Below are positions 35,936 through 46,565 of a DNA stretch of 64,000 nt, piece after piece. The notes below the pieces were generated by a model. That model was given only the letters and a program-made list of their open reading frames with translations, made no database searches and had not been told where the DNA came from. This DNA is from Glebionis coronaria (lineage: Eukaryota > Streptophyta > Magnoliopsida > Asterales > Asteraceae): positions 280,982,380-281,046,379 of the forward strand of contig CM046874.1 in NCBI GenBank assembly GCA_025667525.1, in the 5' to 3' direction. Each line of letters starts with the position of its first letter. The stretch's first letter is position 1. The translations under genes and the position numbers were made by a program.

Positions 35936-38900
35936 TCAACGGAAGTAGCATGAAACAAATCCACCAGGATCAAAGACATAGTTTTCATCCATCAATAAGC
36001 AAGAGCTTAAGGCGAACAAGGCAAGCCAAAAGAGAAGTGGCAGGGTTCCCTTAAGCAGCGATGGAGCATGGTGGAAGCAAGGTTGAAGTGGTGCAAGCAT
36101 GTCTTCAATGGTTCCAAAGATTTTTCCTTTTATTTCATCAGGTGGATACTGAGATGGCTTAAAGACTTCAATACCGGGGTCGAACACCTTTTCCTTCAAG
36201 GGAAAATAGCACTCAGGCTCAGCCGAGTGTGAAGAAGATCCGCAAAGAAGCACAACCTCATCCTCAGAAGTGGGACAAAGAGGTGTTAAATCATAAGTGC
36301 AACGGATTTCGGTGTCGACCGGTTTCTTCTCCTTTGACAAAATGCTTTTCAAATCCAAAGTAGGATCAAGACGATAATCTTCAAAGTCATAAGGAGGAGC
36401 ATCACTCTCATGAGGGAAGTAAGTGTTGAGAAATTCAGAGAAATCTTCCTCAAATGAGTAATCGTCCATAGTAGGATCGAGTGATGGTGGAGGATCTTCA
36501 TCATGTGAAGAATCGCTCGAGAGAGTATCAGCCTCATCAAAATCATCGAAAGTGGGCAGCTCGGGATACTCAGAAGTACAATCAAAATCATCCGAATCTG
36601 AGCTAGAATCATTATCATCATAAGCATCGAAGACCGGTGTAGAATCATAAATGGGAGAAGCGTCCAAAGTAGGGAGAGAATCATCCACATTATCTTCAAA
36701 GAGTGGATTATCAGTGGAAGAATCGAATAGAGGATTGTCATAGACGGTAAAGTCATCGAGCACATTTATCATATTCACTGATTCTCGGCCTCCAAAGGAT
36801 TTTCCTGTAAGCTTCCCCATTTTAAAAACTTTTGAATCATCCCTGACTCGTAAGATTAACTCACCTTCGGCCACATCTACTAAAGCTCGTCCGGTTCTCA
36901 AGAATGGCCGACCAAGTATTAAAGGAATACGAGGGTCCATTTCATAATCAACTACGACAAAATCGACCGGGAAAGTAAATGTGCCAACTTTGATAAACAC
37001 GTCTTCGGCTATACCAACGGGGTAAGCGAGAGTGCGATTTGCAAGTTCGAGAGTCATCTTTGTTGGAATGAGGTCGGGTAATGATAGTGTTTTCCAAACA
37101 CTCAGTGGCATCAAATTAATACTAGCCCCGAGATCAGCAAGGGCAGTAAATTCTTCAGTTTTGTTGAACACGCAAGGCAACACAAAACGACCGGGATCTC
37201 CAAGCTTTTCTGGAAGTTCTCTAAGAAGGACTGCAGAGCAGTTTTCATTTAATCGTGTGTTGGCGAGTTCAATCAGCTTCTCCTTCTTGCTAAGCAATTC
37301 CTTGAATGCTTTGACAAATTTCGGCATGTGGCAAAGTGCTTCAACAAGGCTAATGTTGATGGTCATTTTAGATAGCATATCCACATATTTCGATACTTGA
37401 CAGTCATTCTTGGTTAGCTCGTTGGTCTTGCCTATGAGAGAAGGGTATGGGATTCTGGGTTGATAGAGGGACGGTGAAGGTGTAGTTGGTGAAGGTTGTG
37501 ATGTTGAAGGGTCCTTCCGATATACATCGTCATTACGAGGCGGAGACGGTAATGGTGCACTACTACTAGGTGTAGGAGGAGTAGGGATACATGGTGGTGG
37601 AGGAGGTGTAGATGATGGTGGTGGGATAGGTGGATCGACAATGGTAATTCCACTACGCGTAGTTATAGCACTCACATTAGCTCGCGGATTGGTGACGGTG
37701 TTTGAAGGTAGAGAACCCGAAGAAGAAGAAGGTTGAGCTTCGGGCAAGAAACTAGCCAACAGATTCTTTAATTCAGTTGTTTGAGTGATGAAGGAGGATT
37801 GAAGATTATCACGTACCTCGGTTCTGATGTCATTACCTTGCTTCAAGATATCTCCTTTCAAATTGATTATTTGGCTCTGTAGATTCTTGATTTGCTCACC
37901 TTGAGTTCTCATGATGGTGTCAACATCGGGATTAATGGGTGGGTGTTGTTGGGTGGGTGGGTGATAAGGGTTAGAAGCACGAGGTGGGATTTGGTTGCTT
38001 CTATTGTAGTTGTTGGCGGGATTTTGGTTTTGAGGAGAAAAACCGGGTGAAAGGTAGTTGTTGGAACGGTGGCTCAGCAGATTTCTATCCCCTTGTTGTC
38101 TAGCTTGGTAATTTTCCGGTGAATAATTACCGTAAGCAGCATACACATTTTTCGGATTTCCTTGTGTCGAAGGACAATCAGTGTATGAGTGAGGACCGCC
38201 ACATGTTTCGCAAGGATTAGCAACCGATTTAACTTGTTGTTGTTGTTGGTTTGAAGCGAGAAGCGTAATACTTTTGCTCATTTCAGCCATCATGCGGGTG
38301 AGTTCGGTCATCTCAGGGTTTGCTGAGGTAGAGGAAACATTGACTCTCGGGTTGTTCCTAGAAGAAGCAGAGGAATCCCAGTTCTTATGATGAGTAGTCA
38401 TGTTTTCAATTAACTCTCTACACTCCTCGGGTCTCCTTTTCATGAATGTGCCACCGGCGGCTGCATTAATCGTATCACGATCTCGAAAAGTCAATCCGTT
38501 GTAGAAAGTATCAATCAATGTGACGGGAAGCATGTTGTGGTTTGGACAACGGTCGATCAAGACATTATATCGCTCCCAAGCGTCAAAAAGAGATTCATCA
38601 GGGTCTTGCATGAAACCGCTGATCTGATTGCGAAGGCTTGTGACCATGGATGGTGGAAAGTAGCGCGATAAAAATAGTTGAGTCATATCATCCCAAGTGT
38701 GAATAGAATTCTTCGGGAGACGATCAAACCATTTCTCGGCATGATGCGATAAAGTATGTGGGAAGAGTTGTAGTCGGAGTACATCCATTGTGGCACCAGG
38801 CAACTTCATGCTTTGGGTGATTGTAATGAACTTGTCGAGGTGTTTGTTGGCATCATCATCAGGCAATCCTCTAAAAGGGTTTGTTTGTACTTGCTGAATC

Positions 38901-39139
38901 ATGTGGTGCTTCAACGAAAATTCAGGAGCGTTGATTTGCATCGGCGCAATCGGTCCTCCTCGTCCAAACATTGTTGGTTGACAAAGTTCTTCCATGGTCC
39001 GAAGATCGGGCTGTGGAAGAGCATTGTTGTTATTATTATTATTATTGAGGTTCGGTGGAATGTTTTTGTTGTTAACACCTGCCATATCTAAATCTTCTTG
39101 AGGCTCGGGCTCTTGATAATTAGAAGATCTAGTACGCAT
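35936..39139 (-). CDS. W gag-protease polyprotein with acidic, hydrophobic-tailed C-terminus
   Basis: This is an intact 1067-codon frame starting at the Met of MRTRSSNYQ (39139); the open frame extends further 5', but other gypsy gag proteins start at a similar MRTR/MLTR motif. Capsid-type gag covers about residues 60-270 (KWFDRLP, SLFDAWERY, TFYNGL). A zinc knuckle CETCGGPHSYTDC is at about 310, a Pro/Ser-rich linker at about 500-580, and a retropepsin-like motif DLGASINLMP at about 669 with ILGRPFL about 80 residues on. After about 790 come some 110 Asp/Ser-rich residues. Near the end, at about 1028-1050, is a hydrophobic stretch, LPLLFWLALFALSSCLL, that could span a membrane. No RT, RNase H or integrase follows. 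Gag would assemble particles and protease would cut them; enzymes must come from a relative such as X. The C-terminal part is unrecognised. Confidence 0.88.
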   Translation of the reverse strand: MRTRSSNYQEPEPQEDLDMAGVNNKNIPPNLNNNNNNNNALPQPDLRTMEELCQPTMFGRGGPIAPMQINAPEFSLKHHMIQQVQTNPFRGLPDDDANKHLDKFITITQSMKLPGATMDVLRLQLFPHTLSHHAEKWFDRLPKNSIHTWDDMTQLFLSRYFPPSMVTSLRNQISGFMQDPDESLFDAWERYNVLIDRCPNHNMLPVTLIDTFYNGLTFRDRDTINAAAGGTFMKRRPEECRELIENMTTHHKNWDSSASSRNNPRVNVSSTSANPEMTELTRMMAEMSKSITLLASNQQQQQVKSVANPCETCGGPHSYTDCPSTQGNPKNVYAAYGNYSPENYQARQQGDRNLLSHRSNNYLSPGFSPQNQNPANNYNRSNQIPPRASNPYHPPTQQHPPINPDVDTIMRTQGEQIKNLQSQIINLKGDILKQGNDIRTEVRDNLQSSFITQTTELKNLLASFLPEAQPSSSSGSLPSNTVTNPRANVSAITTRSGITIVDPPIPPPSSTPPPPPCIPTPPTPSSSAPLPSPPRNDDVYRKDPSTSQPSPTTPSPSLYQPRIPYPSLIGKTNELTKNDCQVSKYVDMLSKMTINISLVEALCHMPKFVKAFKELLSKKEKLIELANTRLNENCSAVLLRELPEKLGDPGRFVLPCVFNKTEEFTALADLGASINLMPLSVWKTLSLPDLIPTKMTLELANRTLAYPVGIAEDVFIKVGTFTFPVDFVVVDYEMDPRIPLILGRPFLRTGRALVDVAEGELILRVRDDSKVFKMGKLTGKSFGGRESVNMINVLDDFTVYDNPLFDSSTDNPLFEDNVDDSLPTLDASPIYDSTPVFDAYDDNDSSSDSDDFDCTSEYPELPTFDDFDEADTLSSDSSHDEDPPPSLDPTMDDYSFEEDFSEFLNTYFPHESDAPPYDFEDYRLDPTLDLKSILSKEKKPVDTEIRCTYDLTPLCPTSEDEVVLLCGSSSHSAEPECYFPLKEKVFDPGIEVFKPSQYPPDEIKGKIFGTIEDMLAPLQPCFHHAPSLLKGTLPLLFWLALFALSSCLLMDENYVFDPGGFVSCYFR

Positions 39140-39327
39140 ACACCTGAAAATGCAAAAGAAAAAGAAACCAAACACAAAGACAATATATATACACAATAAA
39201 AGTAAAATCTTTTTGGATTTATGTAATTTTTATGGTTTTTTATCAATTTTTAATTTTTATGATTTTTGAATTTTTTATGCAAGAAAAATAACGTTCACAA
39301 GTGAACGGATCCCAAAAAACAACGTGC
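39140..39327 (-). other. W2 leader, truncated at an inversion junction
   Basis: The sequence follows the W1 leader up to CAACGTG (39321-39327) and then changes to inverted 3' UTR. In W1 the same site continues TCTCTCACAG, on to the primer site. CAACGTG also occurs in the 3' UTR at the joining point (complement CACGTTG near 28117), so the junction has 7 bp of microhomology. Confidence 0.85.
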
Positions 39328-41021
39328 ACAATGTCCTAAGTGTAGGGGAGTTTACTCCCATATGCTTAAACATTGAGGACAATGTTTATCTTAAGTGTAG
39401 GGGGGACTTCTATCGAAGTTAAGTGGTCTTTTCCTTGTATTTGTCCTCATTTTAACCGGAAAATCAATTTTTCGACATTTTTCAAAATTTTTGATCTATT
39501 TTGGCCTATTAGTTTTTCCCTTTTGTATAGTTATTTTCTTTCTTTGCTAGAATAAATGTTTCATTAGTGGTTTTAGTTTTCAAACGTTGTGAATCTTTTG
39601 ACTCAACCCGAGTTTACTCTAGCTAGTATCCTTAACGGTTTTAAGTCAAGTTTTGCTAGGCTTTTATATAGGGAGCTATAAAACGCGAAAGTCTTAACTC
39701 TCACGGGTTAAGAATAAGAACTTTTCGCAAGTTCCTATAATTGATCCTAGAGAGTCGTTTATCAAGGGAACTTTAAAATGCGATTTCTAAACTTGAAAAA
39801 GTCTCAGAATTCGCAAGATCCTATAGGCGACTCGAAAACCCAAAACTTTGATTTAATAGGCTAAGTATCCACGAGTCTCATTACTTGAGATTTTAAACTG
39901 TGGAGAACGAGAGATGATAGAGCCAATTATAAGTTCGGTATTCTTTCGTGAATTTATGTGAGTTAATTATAAGCCTATTCTCCCATCGCTTGCTAATAAA
40001 TTTATCTGCTAATAAATAAGGTTGTATGATTTGAAAAGTTACTTAGCTTCTAGCCCCAGATCGTTTAAAAGTTGCTCGGTATGGATTAGAGTTCATAGCC
40101 AAGGCATAACTTATTGAAGCGGGACGCGAAGATTGGCGAGTCCGAAAAGGCCCTAACAAGGCATGAGGGCTATATTTTGTTGCTAAAGATCCAAAGTGAT
40201 GTGAAGAATCATTTATCAAAAATCAATATGAAGGATCGAGACACACGACGTAAAGCAAAACTCCCCACAAGTCATGGAGAAGTGTATCCGAAAAGACCCT
40301 AACAAGGTATGAGGATAAATAGATCCAAGTCATAAAAGGAGGCGGATCGTTGTATATCAAAGTCCAAAATAAAGATTGGAGAAAAATGAAGAAGTCGTGG
40401 TCCAAGTATGAATCTCTCAAAACTTCAAGTGAAGAAATTCCTATATGAAGAGAAGACCATTATTTCACGAACGTCTCTCAAGATTTGAAGTATGAAGTCG
40501 CTGCCAAATATCGGTCCGAGAAAGGTCTCAAATCGCGAAGCGAGTTATGCCAAGATATGAACTTTATGAGGTCCCGAGAAGCAGTTTTAAAAGATTTGGT
40601 CCTTTAGCTAACTATTGATTAAATCGTTCACTTTATTTTCAGACTAAATAACTATCGAAATAAGTCAAACAATGCATCCTCGTGATCATTCAAGACAACA
40701 ATAAAATATAAGAGATACACCTAGGAATAAGGGAGTCTAAGTGAATAATTGGCCCACATGAGTTCGTGTTAGTTTACTAACTTATAATAACAATGATCTC
40801 GTTTTTAAGCTTGGTTTGGAGAAAGTGAAAACTTGAGGATGATGATTATTCATGACATTTTCAAAACCCAAGGTATGCTTTTGATTTCTTTATTTTGTAT
40901 GTCTTTGATTTTCTATCTCTTTAATAAAGGCCAACGTGGATTAATTATGATGGAAAGTGAAATCTTGCTTTGTAACTAATGCATTGCATGAGGACATTGC
41001 AATGGTCAAGTGTAGGGGATT
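39328..41021 (+). other. Inverted copy of the W 3' UTR
   Basis: This is the reverse complement of about 26420-28120 and 33918-35618. Where W1 and W2 differ (for example near 27500 and 35000) it follows W1. AAGTGTAGGGG words appear near 39342, 39392 and 41009, the last next to the LTR. It is noncoding. Confidence 0.9.
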
Positions 41022-43052
41022 TGATAGGTGTGTAAACACCCATCTTTTCTACCACTTAAGTACAATAATAACCGAGCCAAAACGTGTATTTTATGTCTTT
41101 TATGTCGGAATTATGCGTGGTTTGTGTTTTTGTTGTGATTTAGGATGAAAAGGTGAAAAGTGGAGAAAACACGGACATTCACGGGCATTTACGGACTTTT
41201 ATTGAAGAAAAAGATGAAAGACGAAGTCGAGAAGTCAAGAGTGTAAAAAGAACGGAAGTCCACGACCAATTCTGAAGATTTATCGAAGAAAAAGTCAAAA
41301 GACGGAAGTTTATCAAAAGCCGAAGAATTCAAGTCTATTTTATTGAAGAAATTAAAGACGAGTTCAAAAGAAATCCCGAAGCCAAAAGTCCCTTAAGTCC
41401 AAGATTAAAGAAGATTAGAAGAAAAGGACTAAGTATGCAATTAATGAAGATTAAAAGAAGGAGGGACTTAACTACGCAATTAAGAAGAAAGGAAAGAGGG
41501 GAGGAAGCTTCCTTAATCCTCCCCTATAAATAGATTAGGATGTTTATCATTTCATTCTTGTTGGCTAATAGTGACAATTAGACCTTCCACCATTTACTTA
41601 TCTTGTCATTTACATTACTTGTCAATTTAAATTCATGTTATGCACCTTAATTACCATTTAATTCCAAGTAAGTTTTCATTTTAATTCTTGTCAAATCTTT
41701 ACTTTATTTTGTTAATCTATCATCTACCTTTCTTTATCTTTGATTTGTTGTGTTTATGTTTATGTTCATGTTCATGCTTTTATTTTGATCCAAATTGGTT
41801 TTTGATTATTGTTGTTAAAGTTGTTTGATTTCGTGTTTTAAATTGTTTGTTGATGTTACTGTTGATTCGTTACTATTTAGATTAATCTGTGTGTTTGATT
41901 TTGGTTAAATTTGTTATTATACCTGCTGTTACTGTATCCCTTGTTCTTCGGGGGTGTTTGCTTTGTTTCTGATCTTTCCAGGAAAAGTTCCGAACCAAGA
42001 AGGAGGGAAAGTGTTCATTCGGAACTTCTAAAGTTCCGAATCAAGGCTTCATCCGGAAGATTTTAACTCAACAAAACTTCCGAGCCAAACTTGTTCATCC
42101 GGAACTTTCAAAGTTCCGGACGAAGTGAAAACTTCCGAGTAAAGAGTATTCATTCAGAACTCCAAAGTTCCGAACCAAGGGTTTCATCCGGAACTTCTCA
42201 AAAGTTCCGAATCAACTCAAAGTTCCGAATCAAGGATCAAGTTCCGCATCAAGGCCTTTCATTCGGAAGTCATAAACTTCCGGACCAAGCTTCATTCGGA
42301 ACTTAAAAGTTCCGAATAAAGTTCCGGATCAAGGGTCAGCTTCCTACTCAAGAGGTGTTCATTCGGAAGTTCTATACTTTCGAATCAAGGGGCTTCATTC
42401 GGAAACTTCTGAATCAAGGGGTGACCAAATACTTCCGAATCAAGAGAAGACTTAGAGTTCCGAATCAGTAAAGTTCCGAACGAAGGGTTGTTTTGGATAA
42501 GTGACATATTCAGATCAATTTGTTCCGGATCAAGGATTTTGGTAATATTCCAAGTGAAGAAGAATCATTTCAACCGAAAGTGACATTTAGGACAAGTGAT
42601 TATTCCAAACGAAGGATAATTCCGAATGAGCTGTATTCAGGTTCTTATTAGATTTTTTCTTTGATTTTTTTTTCAAGATTTTTTTTTCCCGCCTTTTATT
42701 TAATTGCACTTTAAGATTATTTGCCTTAGTTTTATTTTAGATGTGCCTTAGTTTTAGTCGCACTTTAAGTTTGCCTTAGATAGATTTAAGTTTACGTCAT
42801 TTACTTTAGTGCCCTTTAATTTCAGCCTTGCTTTTTAAATACTTGCACCTTTATTTTAATTAGACTTAGATTTACTTTAAGAGCACCTTTACTTTGATTG
42901 TTTTGCACCTTTTATTTTAAAACACTACAACGACACATCTTTGTTTCCGCCAAAGAACAATAGAGTCACATAGAGAACTTAGATCAATTCGATTAGACCA
43001 ACACAACGAACTTCAATTAATTTTTATACGGGGTGTCAAAAGCCTTGTATCA
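41022..43052 (+). repeat. W LTR copy 3, inverted (plus strand)
   Basis: TGATAGGTGTG...TTGTATCA, 2031 bp, with TATA box TATAAATA at 41525-41532 and array at 41987-42629. It faces LTR copy 4 head to head, so a transcript from its promoter would run into the antisense of copy 4. Confidence 0.95.
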
Positions 43053-43143
43053 AATGGCGCCGCTGTCGGGGATTATTGTAGTGTACAAAACAATCAAAGT
43101 AAATAAAAATTAATACGGGGGTGTCCCCGGCAGTGGCGCCATT
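43053..43143. other. Centre of the LTR palindrome: two facing primer sites and a 51-bp spacer
   Basis: A plus-strand primer site, TGGCGCCGCTGTCGGGGA, begins at 43055; a minus-strand one is at 43124-43141 (element sense TGGCGCCACTGCCGGGGA). The 51 bp between them include ACAAAACAATCAAAGTAAA, which resembles LTR sequence near 32034, and TTAATACGGGGGTGTC, which resembles the LTR end. The centre therefore looks like a patchwork of LTR fragments rather than gag leader. Confidence 0.8.
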
Positions 43144-45173
43144 TGATACAAGGCTTTTGACACCCCGTATAAAATTAATTGAAGTTCGTTGTGTTGGTCT
43201 AATCGAATTGATCTAAGTTCTCTATGTAACTCTATTGTTCTTTGGTGGAAACAAAGATGTGTTGTTGTAGTGTTTTAAAATAAAAGGTGCAAAACAATCA
43301 AAGTAAAGGTGCTCTTAAAGTAAATCTAAGTCTAATTAAAATAAAGGTGCAAGTATTTAAAAAGCAAGGCTGAAATTAAAGGGCACTAAAGTAAATGACG
43401 TAAACTTAAATCTATCTAAGGCAAACTTAAAGTGCGACTAAAACTAAGGCAAATCTAAAATAAAACTAGGGCAAATAATCTTAAAGTGCAATTAAATAAA
43501 AGGCGGGAAAAATAAATCTTGAAAAAAAAATCAAAGAAACAATCTAATAAGAACCTGAATACAGCTCATTCGGAATTATCCTTCGTTTGGAATAATCACT
43601 CGTCCTAAATGTCACCTTCGGTTGAAATGATTCTTCTTCACTTGGAATATTACCAAAATCCTTGATCCGGAACAAATTGATCTGAATATGTCACTTATCC
43701 AAAACAACCCTTCGTTCGGAACTTTACTGATTCGGAACTCTAAATCTTCTCTTGATTCGGAAGTATTTGGTCACCCCTTGATTCGGAAGTTTCCGAATGA
43801 AGCACCTTGATTCGGAAGTTTAGAACTTCCGAATGAACACCTCTTGAGTAGGAAGCTGACCCTTGATCCGGAACTTTATTCGGAACTTTTAAGTTCCGAA
43901 TGAAGCTTGGTCCGGAAGTTTATGACTTCCGATTGAAAGGCCTTGATGCGGAACTTGATCCTTGATTCGGAACTTTGAGTTGATTCGGAACTTTTGAGAA
44001 GTTCCGGATGAAACCCTTGGTTCGGAACTTTGGAGTTCCGAATGAATACTCTTTACTCGAAAGTTTTTACTTCGTCCGGAACTTTGAAAGTTCCGGATGA
44101 ACAAGTTTGGCTCGGAAGTTTTGTTGAGTTAAAATCTTCCGGATGAAGCCTTGATTCGGAACTTTAGAAGTTCCGAATGAACACTTTCCCTCCTTCTTGG
44201 TTCGGAACTTTTCCTGGAAAGATCAGAAACAAAGCAAACACCCCCGAAGAACAAGGGATACAGTAACAGCAGGTATAATAACAAATTTAACCAAAATCAA
44301 ACACACAGATTAATCTAAATAGTAACGAATCAACAGTAACATCAACAAACAATTAAAAACACGAAATCAAACAACTTTAACAACAATAATCAAAAACCAA
44401 TTTGGATCAAAATAAAAGCATGAACATGAACATAAACATAAACACAACAAATCAAAGATAAAGAAAGGTAGATGATAGATTAACAAAATAAAGTAAAGAT
44501 TTGACAAGAATTAAAATGAAAACTTACTTGGAATTAAATGGTAATTAAGGTGCATAACATGAATTTAAATTGACAAGTAATGTAAATGACAAGATAAGTA
44601 AATGGTGGAAGGTCTAATTGTCACTATTAGCCAACAAGAATGAAATGATAAACATCCTAATCTATTTATAGGGGAGGATTAAGGAAGCTTCCTCCCCTCT
44701 TTCCTTTCTTCTTAATTGCGTAGTTAAGTCCCTCCTTCTTTTAATCTTCATTAATTGCATACTTAGTCCTTTTCTTCTAATCTTCTTTAAACTTGGACTT
44801 AAGGGACTTTTGGCTTCGGGATTTCTTTTGAACTCGTCTTTAATTTCTTCAATAAAATAGACTTGAATTCTTCGGCTTTTGATAAACTTCCGTCTTTTGA
44901 CTTTTTCTTCGATAAATCTTCAGAATTGGTCGTGGACTTCCGTTCTTTTTACACTCTTGACTTCTCGACTTCGTCTTTCATCTTTTTCTTCAATAAAAGT
45001 CCGTAAATGCCCGTGAATGTCCGTGTTTTCTCCACTTTTCACCTTTTCATCCTAAATCACAACAAAAACACAAACCACGCATAATTCCGACATAAAAGAC
45101 ATAAAATACACGTTTTGGCTCGGTTATTATTGTACATAAGTGGTAGAAAAGATGGGTGTTTACACACCTATCA
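43144..45173 (-). repeat. W LTR copy 4 (outer 5' LTR of the complex)
   Basis: The 2030-bp LTR runs TGATACAAGG...CACACCTATCA on the + strand, followed directly by the duplicated GCCCC (45174-45178) and X integrase. The array is at 43567-44209, and the minus-strand TATA is near 44666-44673. Confidence 0.95.
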
Positions 45174-46545
45174 GCCCCATAAAGTCGATACCCCATACGT
45201 CAAAGATTTCACATTCTTGTATGAAATTTTGAAGCATCTTATCTTTATGTGTGATCTTGCCTTGGCTTTGGCAAGCATCACAATGTTTAACCATTTCATG
45301 AGCGTCATGTTAAATGGAGGGCCAATAAAATCCAGAATCGGAAACTTTCTTCGCGGTGTAATTAGGACCAAAGTGACCACCGATGGGTCCTTTATGGCAA
45401 GCTTCAAGGATTAGTAAAGCTGCCGGCCCATCAACACACCGACGAATGACAAGATCCGCACATTGTTTGAAAAGGTAAGGGTCGTCCCAAAATTAGTGCT
45501 TAATGTCCTTGAAGAACTTTTTCTTTTGCTGAGACGTTAACCCTTCCATGATAATTCCACTCGCCAAATAGTTTGCAGTGTCCGCAAACCATGAGGTGTC
45601 ATCAAGATTGGAGTTAATAGACATCAAGGCCTCAAGGGGAAAAGATTCATTAATCTTCTGATTTGGGAGCTCCCCTTGATAAGGATCCTCGAGTCTACTA
45701 AGATGATCCGTGGCTAGGTTTTCCGCTCCCTTTTTATCACGAATTTCAGTTTTAAATTCTTGAAGGAGCAAAACCCAACGAAGAAGTCTTGGCTTGGAAT
45801 CTTGTTTGGTTAACAAGTACTTCAACGTGGAATGTTCGGTATACACAATGGTGGTGGAAAGAACAAGATAGGGGCGAAAGTTTTCAAAATCATACACTAC
45901 AGCTAAAAGCTCTTTTTCGGTAGTGGTATAATGCAATTGAGCCCCCGTCATTGTCTTGCTAGTAGCATAATGGATTGGTTGGAATTGTTTGTTCACTCTT
46001 TGTCCCAAAACAGATCCAATAGCAAAATCGCTAGCATCACACATCAATTCAAAAGGTAACTCCCAATTAAGGGTAACCAAGACCGGTGCCTTAGTTAGTT
46101 TATCCTTAAGAAGATTGAAAGAGTCAATACACTCTTTAGAAAATATAAAAGGAGTATTTTTTTTCCAAGAGGTGGGTCATCGGGCGAGCGATCTTAGAAA
46201 AATCTTGAATGAAACGACGATAGAAGCCCGCATGACCAAGGAAACTTCTCACACCCTTCACGGTTGAAGGTGGAGGTAATTTATCAATCACTTCGACTTT
46301 AGCACGGTCAACTTCAAGGCCGGATTTGGAGATTTTATGACCAAGAACAATACCTTCTTTTACCATGAAATGGCATTTTTCCCAATTAAGAACGAGGCGA
46401 GTGTCTTCACATCGTTTGATCATAAGTTCTAAATTAGCAAGGCAAGTAGAGAAAGAATCACCATAGACCGAGAAATCATCCATAAAGACTTCCATAGTTT
46501 CTTCAACCATGTCATGGAAGATAGCCATCATACACCTTTGGAAAG
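45174..46545 (-). pseudogene. X RT (C-terminal part), RNase H and integrase N-terminus
   Basis: In minus-strand order: the RT palm with FMDDFSVYG (about 46460-46485) and VLGHKISKSGLEVD; the RT/RNase H connection with VRSFLGHAGFYRRFI; gypsy RNase H with [29 protein letters not shown] and ATDHLSRLE; then the integrase zinc-finger region (HKGP...[13 protein letters not shown]). An 8-T run at about 46157-46164 marks a frame change, and a TAA sits at 45493-45495. The RT N-terminus is missing: the first RT residues directly follow the primer site. W interrupts the integrase at the GCCCC on the left side. Confidence 0.9.
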
Positions 46546-46563
46546 TCCCCGGCAGCGGTGCCA
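46546..46563 (-). promoter_or_regulatory. X primer binding site (tRNA-Asp type)
   Basis: The element-sense sequence TGGCACCGCTGCCGGGGA is two bases inside the 5' LTR and matches the tRNA-Asp primer type with one change (GCACC for GCGCC). It is joined directly to RT coding sequence, which shows an internal deletion. Confidence 0.85.
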
Positions 46564-46565
46564 TT

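Larger units (their letters stand above)
24391..45173 (-). mobile_element. W complex: rearranged gypsy element with four LTRs and one target duplication
   Basis: Order along the + strand: LTR(-) 24391-26419, internal(-), LTR(-) 31888-33917, internal(-) truncated at 39327, inverted 3' UTR(+), LTR(+) 41022-43052, 91-bp centre, LTR(-) 43144-45173. GCCCC lies at 24386-24390 and 45174-45178. The duplication brackets the whole 20.8 kb, and X integrase coding resumes on either side, so all of it lies in one insertion site. 24391-33917 alone is a complete 9.5-kb element. LTR copies differ by roughly 1% where compared, so events are recent. W encodes gag-protease but no RT or integrase and is non-autonomous. 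Confidence 0.9.

Noticed and set aside
35936..36100. Envelope-like gene in W
   Set aside because: The hydrophobic segment is at the C-terminus of a gag-protease fusion, with no signal peptide, separate start or splice evidence.
35936..39139. Large ORF as a domesticated host gene
   Set aside because: It lies between W LTRs with the usual gag and protease motifs, and a second, broken copy sits next to it.
41022..45173. Palindrome as a pure assembly artefact
   Set aside because: The outer boundary has an exact target duplication, the arms differ at scattered bases and the spacer is unique. An artefact cannot be excluded without reads, but the sequence argues against it.
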